From assembly GCA_910588755.1 (NCBI GenBank), contig CAJUQZ010000154.1, forward strand, positions 1 through 9,702: 9,702 nt of DNA. Direction: 5' to 3'. Positions 1 to 4,936 of the stretch are shown piece by piece. Source of the stretch: an uncultured Lachnospiraceae bacterium. GTDB taxonomy: Bacteria > Bacillota > Clostridia > Lachnospirales > Lachnospiraceae. The position numbers and the translations under genes are program-made. Each line of letters starts with the position of its first letter. The stretch's first letter is position 1. A model generated the notes under the pieces. That model saw only the letters and a program-made list of their open reading frames with translations, was not told the origin of the DNA and did no database searches.

Positions 1-72
1 GCTCACAAGTCTAATTTCTGACTGGATAGAGTACTAGAACGCAGGCTGATTTTAGAATTTTGGCGAAAATGG

Positions 73-101
73 TTGTATTTCTTCCTATAATAAATTATTA
101 T
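73..101 (+). promoter_or_regulatory. Candidate sigma-A promoter upstream of the GNAT gene
   Basis: A -35-like TTGTAT (73-78) and a -10-like TATTAT (96-101) are separated by 17 bases, the ideal spacing. A perfect TATAAT also occurs at 86-91 but has no -35 at a usable distance. The rest of the first 278 bases holds no gene I can support, only a 9-codon ORF at 191-220. The call rests on consensus match alone, in AT-rich DNA where chance matches are frequent. Confidence 0.3.
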
Positions 102-278
102 GGTAGGGTACTGTCTGCGGTTTGTAATAGGGCAGGTATTTCGAGTCTGTTCGCTTGAGAGCCAGTGCATATTGGAGAAAAGGAAGGCAGATGGTACTGA
201 TGGATCAGTTTATGAAATAGGGAGTGTAAATATAACGCAGATAAACAGAATGTAAGAGGAGAAGGATGGCATTTCGAT

Positions 279-722
279 ATGGTGAGATTGATGACGATTG
301 AGGACTATGACCAGGTGCGGGCGCTGTGGCTGACGATCAAGGGATTCGCGATCAGGAGCATTGACGATTCGCGGGAAGGCGTCGCGCGCTTTCTGCGGCG
401 GAATCCAACGACGAGCGTGGTTGCGGTGGAGGACGGAAAGGTTGTGGGGGCGATTCTCTGCGGGCATGACGGCCGGCGCGGCTGCCTGTATCATGTGTGC
501 GTGAATCCCGCATACCGCCGGCGCGGCATCGGAAAGGCGATGGTCGTGTTCTGCATGGACGCGCTCAAGGCGGAGCAGATCAACAAAGTGAGCCTGATCG
601 CATTTACCAGAAACGATATCGGAAATGCGTTCTGGCACAGTGTTGGGTGGAAGCAGCGAGAGGATTTGAACTATTATGATTTTGTGCTCAACAGTGAAAA
701 TATCGAGGCATTTAACAAATGA
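279..722 (+). CDS. GNAT family N-acetyltransferase
   Basis: This 147-residue protein has the layout of a single-domain GNAT enzyme, which moves an acetyl group from acetyl-CoA to an amine on a small molecule or protein; the substrate cannot be read from sequence. The N-terminus (MVRLMTIEDYDQVRALW) is the usual beta1-alpha1 opening. The acetyl-CoA pyrophosphate-binding loop is visible as R80-R-R-G83-I-G85, preceded by the strand ending VCVNPAY. The C-terminus (FWHSVGWKQRED) matches the late strand/helix of the family. The start is not clean: the only Shine-Dalgarno match (AGGAGAAGG, 257-265) is 13 bases upstream and lies directly before another ATG (266) that opens an 11-codon ORF in a different frame, overlapping this start. 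The gene is visibly richer in G+C than the NUDIX gene that follows, which may reflect a different origin. Its stop overlaps the ATG of a 46-codon ORF (ATGA). Confidence 0.88.
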   Translation: MVRLMTIEDYDQVRALWLTIKGFAIRSIDDSREGVARFLRRNPTTSVVAVEDGKVVGAILCGHDGRRGCLYHVCVNPAYRRRGIGKAMVVFCMDALKAEQINKVSLIAFTRNDIGNAFWHSVGWKQREDLNYYDFVLNSENIEAFNK

Positions 723-859
723 GCGGAGAGTGCCCTGTAAAGCCTCACGAATGTGTTGGCGGGGAGAAAATCGGCGCAGTTCCGGATTATATTGAGCGGC
801 TATTGAAGGAAAGATATCAGAGAGGCGGTAAATATTTTTATGGGCATTTGATTCAGTAA
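719..859 (+). CDS. Small ORF (46 aa) overlapping the GNAT stop, unknown function
   Basis: An ATG at 719 overlaps the GNAT stop as ATGA, the classic layout for translational coupling, and opens a 46-codon frame ending with TAA at 857-859. The product starts MSGECPVKPHECVGG and ends in a basic/aromatic stretch (ERYQRGGKYFYGHLIQ); it has two Cys and no membrane segment. I recognise no family. In its favour are the exact 4-base overlap and an open frame filling almost the whole gap to the NUDIX gene. Against it are its short length and the lack of its own Shine-Dalgarno. It could also be the remnant of a longer gene cut by rearrangement. Confidence 0.35.
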   Translation: MSGECPVKPHECVGGEKIGAVPDYIERLLKERYQRGGKYFYGHLIQ

Positions 860-874
860 GATATCATGATTTGT

Positions 875-880
875 GGAGGG
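875..880 (+). promoter_or_regulatory. Ribosome binding site that fixes a TTG start for the NUDIX gene
   Basis: GGAGGG lies 7 bases before TTG 888. The longest in-frame reading would begin at GTG 873, but that codon overlaps this Shine-Dalgarno sequence and has none of its own. The TTG at 888 is therefore the better start. Confidence 0.7.
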
Positions 881-887
881 ACAGAAG

Positions 888-1364
888 TTGGATATTTCCT
901 ATCAGTATGAGAATCAGAAGTTTAATTACAGAGTGTGCGCGATGATGCTTTTTGAGAACCAGATTCTGGCAATGCACGATGAGCGTTCCCCCTATTTTTA
1001 TCTGCCTGGTGGAAGGGTTAAAATGGGAGAGACTCTAGAACAGGCAGTGGTCAGGGAAGTTCAGGAAGAACTTGGCGTTACGCCAAAGATCATTCGCCCG
1101 CTGTGGCTGAACCAGGCGTTTTTTACAGAAGATATCGACAAACTGGCGTATCATGAGCTGTGTATTTATTTTTTAATGGATATTACAGAGACAGATTTGT
1201 CCACAAGGGGAAGCGTCTTTACCGCAAAGGAAGGCCGGCGGACGCATACCTTTGAATGGTTAGCGTTTCACAGATTAAAGGACGAGTACTTTTATCCGCT
1301 TTTTTTGAAGAAGGATATATTCAACCTTCCCGATCGATTTACGATACGGACGGAAATAGAATAG
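888..1364 (+). CDS. NUDIX hydrolase
   Basis: The 158-residue product, counted from TTG 888, carries a complete NUDIX box at about residues 42-64, matching GX5EX7REUXEEXGU: G42, E48, R56-E57, E60-E61, then L-G-V. The REVQEELG helix supplies the Glu residues that bind the catalytic metal. NUDIX enzymes hydrolyse nucleoside diphosphates linked to another moiety; the substrate here cannot be read from sequence. The region before the box (CAMMLFENQILAMHDERSPYFYLPGG) is the usual first strand pair, and length is typical for a single-domain member. An aromatic C-terminal tail (FEWLAFHRLKDEYFYPLF) follows. The in-frame GTG at 873 would add five residues but is part of the Shine-Dalgarno region. A candidate hairpin terminator follows at 1404-1427, suggesting a short transcription unit. 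Confidence 0.9.
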   Translation: MDISYQYENQKFNYRVCAMMLFENQILAMHDERSPYFYLPGGRVKMGETLEQAVVREVQEELGVTPKIIRPLWLNQAFFTEDIDKLAYHELCIYFLMDITETDLSTRGSVFTAKEGRRTHTFEWLAFHRLKDEYFYPLFLKKDIFNLPDRFTIRTEIE

Positions 1365-1403
1365 GTGGCTTTCGGGCAGGGATGTACAAGTTATTTTTGA
1401 ATA

Positions 1404-1427
1404 GTTCCTTATGCAGGGAACATTTTT
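1404..1427 (+). terminator. Candidate intrinsic terminator after the NUDIX gene
   Basis: GTTCCTT (1404-1410) pairs with AGGGAAC (1415-1421), using one G-T pair, around a 4-base loop ATGC. ATTTTT follows at once. The stem is short (7 bp) and the T-run only five bases, so the hairpin would be weak. Its position 40 bases after a stop codon supports the call. Confidence 0.4.
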
Positions 1428-1473
1428 CTGAAAAGCGGTATTGAAATGGGATAAAAATGAAAAGAGGATAAAA

Positions 1474-1935
1474 ATGTCAGCTTATTATATCAAAATCATT
1501 CCGGCTGATCCGTATTGTCATGTAGATATGCAGACAGCGCAAAATGTTCAAAGCTATCTCGAGAAATGCATTGTAGTAATGTCGGTTGAGATCAAAATGC
1601 ATGTGTCGCCCGCCTTTGTTGACTCCGGCGCCTATCTGGAGAAGATTGCATGTCCGTTCTGCGGAAGCGAACTCTGGGACTGGTGGGGAGAAGAGATGGA
1701 CAGGGCGGCCGCAGAGAGCGGGGAAGACGGGCTTTTTACCAGGCTTGACGAGACAACGCTGCCATGCTGTGGCCGGAAAGCGTCACTCAACGATTTGAAG
1801 TATGATTTTCCATGTGGTTTTGCCTGCACGGAGTTTATTCTGCTATATCCGCGGGAACAATTGACACAGCAGCATATTGAGACGGTGGAGCGGATAATGG
1901 GAATGCAGGTGAAGGTGATTCATTCTCGGATATGA
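1474..1935 (+). CDS. Cys-rich (zinc-ribbon-like) protein of unknown function
   Basis: I do not recognise this 153-residue family. It starts at ATG 1474, with GAGG at 1464-1467 six bases upstream; a longer reading from TTG 1441 lacks a Shine-Dalgarno match. The N-terminal third (MSAYYIKIIPADPY) is a mixed alpha/beta region. A CPFCG motif (C60, C63) is followed about 35 residues later by CCG (C98, C99), and by C114 and C118, a spacing that suggests a zinc ribbon split by an acidic, Trp-containing loop (residues 67-95, ELWDWWGEEMD onward). Metal binding is inference. There is no signal peptide or membrane segment, so it is probably cytoplasmic. The last ten codons and the stop lie in the first unit of a 52-bp tandem repeat (1905-2050), so the C-terminus has been copied downstream. 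Confidence 0.75.
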   Translation: MSAYYIKIIPADPYCHVDMQTAQNVQSYLEKCIVVMSVEIKMHVSPAFVDSGAYLEKIACPFCGSELWDWWGEEMDRAAAESGEDGLFTRLDETTLPCCGRKASLNDLKYDFPCGFACTEFILLYPREQLTQQHIETVERIMGMQVKVIHSRI

Positions 1936-2050
1936 GTGGGGAGCAGAAGGTCGGTTGCAGGTGAAGGTGATATATTTGCGGATTTGAGTTGGGGCAGAAG
2001 GTTGGGTTGTAAGTGAAAGTGATTTATTCGTGGATTTGAGTGTGGGCAGA
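1905..2050 (+). repeat. 52-bp tandem repeat, about 2.8 copies, across a gene's 3' end
   Basis: Three units start at 1905, 1957 and 2009, exactly 52 bases apart. Each contains a version of GCAGGTGAAGGTGAT, then CGGATTTGAGT, then GGGCAGAAGG. By hand count units 1 and 2 are about 83% identical and units 2 and 3 about 81%; the third is partial and ends near 2050. Unit 1 encodes the end of the Cys-rich protein (MQVKVIHSRI then TGA) and unit 2 still reads LQVKVIYLRI then TGA, so the repeat arose by copying the gene's 3' end. Because 52 is not a multiple of three and unit 3 carries an early TAA in the equivalent frame, the extra copies are not extensions of the protein. Confidence 0.85.
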
Positions 2051-2086
2051 GTATATTTTGGCAGAAACAGAGAGGGTTATGAGTAT

Positions 2087-2359
2087 ATGATGACGGCAGA
2101 GCTTGCAAAGAAAATAGGTACATTGTCAGGAGAAGAATATCATATGGTCGAGGTTTACGTTGATACTCTGATGGAGTATTCAAGACGCAGAAAAGAGGAA
2201 GCAGCATGGGACAGGATAAAATCGGATCTGGATGCGTCAGAAAAACGCATGGAGCGGGAAGGCGGTATTCATTCCAGTCAGCTTCGGGAAGATTTTGCAG
2301 GAGCTTTGTTTGGAATAGCAACAACGACACAGGAGACTATGGATTATTGGAAGGAGTAA
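2087..2359 (+). CDS. Small charged helical protein of unknown function
   Basis: The 90-residue product begins at ATG 2087, ten bases after GAGGG (2072-2076). A GTG at 2030 would extend it upstream, but that segment lies in the degenerate tandem repeat and has no Shine-Dalgarno. The middle (EEYHMVEVYVDTLMEYSRRR) and the following stretch rich in Lys, Glu and Arg are predicted helical, and then comes GGIHSSQLRED. This pattern of an initial EEY-helix, a charged helix and an SxxQLRE end resembles small antitoxin-like proteins common in Clostridia, but I cannot name a family and see no toxin gene next to it. The last 20 residues (AGALFGIATTTQETMDYWKE) look like an added tail. Its final codons contain the Shine-Dalgarno (AAGGAG, 2351-2356) for argJ, whose ATG is three bases after this stop, so the two genes are probably translationally coupled. 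Confidence 0.65.
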   Translation: MMTAELAKKIGTLSGEEYHMVEVYVDTLMEYSRRRKEEAAWDRIKSDLDASEKRMEREGGIHSSQLREDFAGALFGIATTTQETMDYWKE

Positions 2360-2362
2360 AAA

Positions 2363-3586
2363 ATGGAACAGATTCAGGGCGGCGTGACAGCCGCAAAGGG
2401 CTTCGAGGCAGCGGGCACAGCGGCAAACATAAAATATAAGGACAGGATGGATATGGCGCTGATTTACAGCAGCGCGCCATGTACCGTGGCGGGAACGTTT
2501 ACGACAAATGTCGTGAAGGCCGCGCCGGTTTTGTGGGATAAGGGGGTTGTGGACAACAGCCCATATGCGCAGGCGGTTATCGTGAACGCGGGGATTGCGA
2601 ATGCCTGCACGGGAGAGCAGGGCATGGATTACTGCCGCGAGGAGGCGCAGACGGCAGCGGGATTGTTAAACATTCCTGAAAATGCGGTGCTGGTTGGCTC
2701 AACCGGCGTGATTGGCATGCAGCTTCCAATGGAGCGCATCAATGAGGGAATCAGGAAGCTTGTGGCGGCAAAAGACGGTTCTGTTGAGGCCGGGACAACA
2801 GCGTCAAAGGCCATTATGACGACCGATACGGTCAATAAAGAGATTGCAGTTACCATAGAACTTGACGGAAAGACCGTGACTGTCGGCGGTATGAGTAAGG
2901 GTTCCGGCATGATTCATCCGAATATGTGTACGATGCTTGCATACATTACAACGGACGCAGCCATCAGCAAGCCTCTTTTACAGGAGGCGCTAAGCGGCAG
3001 TATTGTCGATTCGTTCAACATGATTTCGGTTGACGGAGACACGTCGACAAACGATACCTGTCTCGTGCTTGCAAATGGTCTGGCAGGCAATGCAGAGATT
3101 ACTAAAAAGGGCGAGGCGTATGATAAATTCTGCATGGCGCTGAATTTTATTACTACCTTTCTTGCAAGGAAGATGGCAGGGGACGGCGAGGGCGCGACCG
3201 CGCTGTTTGAGACGACAGTCATCCATGCGGCGACGAAGCAGGAGGCGAGGATACTGGCAAAGTCCGTGATCGGTTCGAGCCTTTGCAAGGCGGCCATTTA
3301 TGGCCATGACGCGAATTTCGGCAGGTTTCTGTGTGCGCTCGGGTATTCCGGCGTGCAGTTTGACCCGGACAAGGTGGCGCTTTTCTTTGAGAGCAGGGCT
3401 GGGAAACTGCTGATCTATGAGGACGGCGTGGCGGCGGATTACAGCGAGGAGGAGGCGACAAAAATATTGTCAGAGCCTGAGGTCACGGTGCTCGTGGACA
3501 TGAAGATGGGCACAGAGACCGCGACTGCGTGGGGGTGCGATTTGACGTATGACTATGTGAAAATCAACGCGGACTATCGCTCGTAA
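2363..3586 (+). CDS. argJ: ArgJ, bifunctional ornithine acetyltransferase / N-acetylglutamate synthase
   Basis: ArgJ moves the acetyl group from N-acetylornithine to glutamate, closing the acetyl cycle of arginine synthesis; many members also use acetyl-CoA to make N-acetylglutamate (glutamate N-acetyltransferase). At 407 residues it is full length. The N-terminal GGVTAAKGFEAAG, the oxyanion-hole motif GST114-G115 and the C-terminal DLTYDYVKINADYRS are family hallmarks. The precursor cleaves itself before a nucleophilic Thr in KGSGMIxPNMATML; here the site reads HPNMC-T190-ML, with Cys189 where Ala is usual, so T190 should become the N-terminus of the beta chain. The start is firm: AAGGAG at 2351-2356 is six bases before ATG 2363. 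argB and argD follow after an inserted accessory stretch, and argC is absent from the window. Having ArgJ means a separate argE-type deacetylase is not needed. Confidence 0.97.
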   Translation: MEQIQGGVTAAKGFEAAGTAANIKYKDRMDMALIYSSAPCTVAGTFTTNVVKAAPVLWDKGVVDNSPYAQAVIVNAGIANACTGEQGMDYCREEAQTAAGLLNIPENAVLVGSTGVIGMQLPMERINEGIRKLVAAKDGSVEAGTTASKAIMTTDTVNKEIAVTIELDGKTVTVGGMSKGSGMIHPNMCTMLAYITTDAAISKPLLQEALSGSIVDSFNMISVDGDTSTNDTCLVLANGLAGNAEITKKGEAYDKFCMALNFITTFLARKMAGDGEGATALFETTVIHAATKQEARILAKSVIGSSLCKAAIYGHDANFGRFLCALGYSGVQFDPDKVALFFESRAGKLLIYEDGVAADYSEEEATKILSEPEVTVLVDMKMGTETATAWGCDLTYDYVKINADYRS

Positions 3587-3588
3587 TT

Positions 3589-3765
3589 TGTGAAGATCCT
3601 TTTAACAGGGACAATTATTGCCTGGAGCGGGTTGCGAAGGACCGAAATCTTATCACGGCGCAGGGGTATGCGTTTGTGGATTTTGCAAAAGCAGTCTGCA
3701 ATTACCTGAATATATTCGAAAATGAGTAGCAGGAGTATGACCAGATTGACCGGATTAAGGAATAG
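3589..3765 (+). pseudogene. C-terminal remnant, DJ-1/PfpI-like, with internal stop
   Basis: No start codon with a ribosome site exists, but one frame reads through as a coherent C-terminal segment: DNYCLERVAKDRNLITAQGY, then AFVDFAKAVCNYLNIFENE, a TAG stop at 3727-3729, then QEYDQIDRIKE and a second stop at 3763-3765. The pattern V-x-D-x-NLIT-x-x-G followed by a helix with F-A-x-x-V resembles the C-terminus of DJ-1/PfpI family proteins; that assignment is from memory of the family pattern. The second half is clearly related to the tail after the Uma2 gene (4653-4907), where the codon matching TAG is CAG, so the stop looks like a nonsense mutation. The N-terminal part of the gene is gone. The fragment fills the argJ-Uma2 gap. 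Confidence 0.5.
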
Positions 3766-3794
3766 ATATTGGCGTCTGCACAAGGAGGAGTGGT

Positions 3795-4649
3795 ATGGGC
3801 ATTACATTGACTGATATTCGAAGGATAAAGGCCGAGACAGGTTATAGTGTGGCAGAGCTGTCCGAATATAGCGGCGTTCCTGTGGAGACACTGCAGAAAC
3901 TTCTCGATGGCGATAGCGTTGACATGATGGAAGGTGTATTATCTGCACTGGAAAGGACGCTGTCTGGTAATGAAGCGATGCGTTCGGGGGAACCGAAATC
4001 ATGTACGTACGCTTTTCAGAATAATGTTCCGTCTATGGTGGCAGATTCACGGTCATATAATGGCACAGGACAGGATGAGAAGCGGCAGGGCGAATATACG
4101 CTGGAGGATTATTACAATATGCCCGATGACAGGCGTGTCGAGCTGATTGACGGTGTGATTTATGACATGGCTGCGCCCGCGCCGCTGCATCAGCTGATTG
4201 CAGGTATGGTGTACGCCAGGATTCTGGCATTTATAGAGAAAAATAAGGGAAAATGCATACCCTTTATTGCACCTGCAGATGTACAGTTGGATTGTGACAG
4301 TAAGACAATGGTACAGCCTGATGTGTTCATCATATGCGAACAGGACAGGCTGAAACGCTTTGGCATCTATGGCGCGCCGGATTTTGTGCTGGAGATATTG
4401 TCCGGTTCTACCAGAAAGAAAGATATGACGGTGAAACTGATGAAATACATGGAGGCCGGAGTCAGGGAATACTGGGTTATTGACCCGGAGAAAAGGCTGT
4501 TGATTGTATACATCGGAGAGGATGAGGGAAAACCGCGCATCTATCCCCTGCGGGGTGATGTAGGCATGAATCTGTATGACGGAAAACTTCGCATTGATTT
4601 AAATGAAATCAATGATCTGATTGACCGGTTTGGAAGTCTCGAGGAGTAA
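3795..4649 (+). CDS. Uma2 family (DUF820) protein with N-terminal helix-turn-helix
   Basis: This 284-residue protein has two parts. Residues about 5-58 (IRRIKAETGYSVAELSEYSG, then VPVETLQKLLDG) look like a Cro/C1-type helix-turn-helix. After a Ser/Asn-rich linker (about 60-100), residues 102-250 form a Uma2/DUF820 domain, a PD-(D/E)XK nuclease-like fold: E116 in RRVELIDGVIYDM, D176 in VQPDVFI, E200 in FVLEILSGST, then KDMTVKLMKYMEAGVREYW and VIDP. The acidic positions expected for the fold are present. Uma2 proteins are annotated as putative endonucleases, but their role is not settled. The start is well supported by AAGGAGGAG (3782-3790) just before ATG 3795. It sits between argJ and argB, flanked by two diverged copies of one coding tail, so it is probably a later arrival in the cluster. 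The HTH may allow DNA binding or self-regulation, which is inference. Confidence 0.85.
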   Translation: MGITLTDIRRIKAETGYSVAELSEYSGVPVETLQKLLDGDSVDMMEGVLSALERTLSGNEAMRSGEPKSCTYAFQNNVPSMVADSRSYNGTGQDEKRQGEYTLEDYYNMPDDRRVELIDGVIYDMAAPAPLHQLIAGMVYARILAFIEKNKGKCIPFIAPADVQLDCDSKTMVQPDVFIICEQDRLKRFGIYGAPDFVLEILSGSTRKKDMTVKLMKYMEAGVREYWVIDPEKRLLIVYIGEDEGKPRIYPLRGDVGMNLYDGKLRIDLNEINDLIDRFGSLEE

Positions 4650-4652
4650 TTT

Positions 4653-4907
4653 ATGAGCAATACATTGGTGGATTTTTCGAAAGCGTTCAGTAATGCGGTA
4701 ATAGATATATTTGAGGATAAACGTTACAGTTCAGCCCAGGACTTTGCACTACGCTGAAAAGTCCGTAAGAATACGTAGTGGTTGAGAAGCATCAAGCCCA
4801 TCGCGAAGCGATTTTGAATGGCTTGATGCCTGTAACAGGAAGCCGAAGGCTGAACTGTTACGGATAAACAGCAGGAATATGGGCAGTCAGGCCAGATAAA
4901 CGAATGA
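4653..4907 (+). pseudogene. Short ORF downstream of Uma2, interrupted by a MITE
   Basis: ATG 4653 follows the Uma2 stop by three bases with GAGGAG (4641-4646) six bases upstream, an excellent ribosome site. As it stands the frame is 34 codons and ends at TGA 4755-4757 inside the mobile element. Removing 4723-4861 and one copy of GGATAAAC restores a frame that continues QQEYGQSGQINE and stops at 4905-4907. The restored product (35 residues, starting MSNTLVDFSKAFSNAVIDIF) aligns with the tail of the remnant at 3589-3765: LVDFSKAF against FVDFAKAV, IFEDKQQEY against IFENE*QEY, QINE against RIKE. Function is unknown. It may itself be only a relic of a larger gene, since it corresponds to that family's C-terminal end. 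Confidence 0.55.
4723..4861. mobile_element. 139-bp MITE with IS66-like ends and 8-bp target duplication
   Basis: The ends are GTTACAGTTCAGCC (4723-4736) and, read inward from the right on the other strand, GTAACAGTTCAGCC (4848-4861): 14 bp with one mismatch. The exact direct repeat GGATAAAC flanks the element at 4715-4722 and 4862-4869. There is no coding capacity. IS66 family elements characteristically have ends beginning GTAA and make 8-bp duplications, so an IS66-type transposase supplied from elsewhere is the likely mobiliser; this is inference. The interior is strongly self-complementary: GCATCAAGCC (4789-4798) pairs with GGCTTGATGC (4820-4829); ATCGC-GAA-GCGAT sits at 4800-4812; GTAACAG (4832-4838) pairs with CTGTTAC (4855-4861) around AGCC-GAA-GGCT; and GGACTTT (4739-4745) pairs with AAAGTCC (4758-4764). 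It breaks the short ORF after Uma2 and lies just upstream of argB. Confidence 0.88.
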
Positions 4908-4915
4908 ACTTAGTA

Positions 4916-4923
4916 GAAAGGAG
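4916..4923 (+). promoter_or_regulatory. Ribosome binding site that decides the argB start
   Basis: GAAAGGAG is the only strong Shine-Dalgarno match near argB. It is too close to ATG 4925 (one base) and lies downstream of ATG 4904, so ATG 4937, 13 bases away, is the most likely start. The spacing is longer than ideal, so some doubt remains. Confidence 0.5.
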
Positions 4924-4936
4924 TATGGTTACAAAA

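Noticed and set aside
191..220. 9-codon ORF (MVLMDQFMK) with a purine-rich upstream
   Set aside because: Too short to support, with no Trp/His-type leader codons or attenuator hairpin after it.
1256..1444. 62-codon frame crossing the end of the NUDIX gene
   Set aside because: It overlaps the NUDIX gene in another frame, crosses the candidate terminator and has no ribosome site.
1905..2050. Possible CRISPR array
   Set aside because: The units are contiguous, 52 bp, without spacers, and derived from a gene's 3' end.
2030..2086. GTG 2030 as start of the small protein before argJ
   Set aside because: It lies in the third unit of the tandem repeat with no Shine-Dalgarno; ATG 2087 has GAGGG at a fair distance.
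3707..3719. TGAATATATTCGA, resembling an ArgR box
   Set aside because: The half sites are too close together compared with the usual TGAAT-4-ATTCA layout, and it falls within the decayed coding tail, where its bases match codons shared with the downstream copy.
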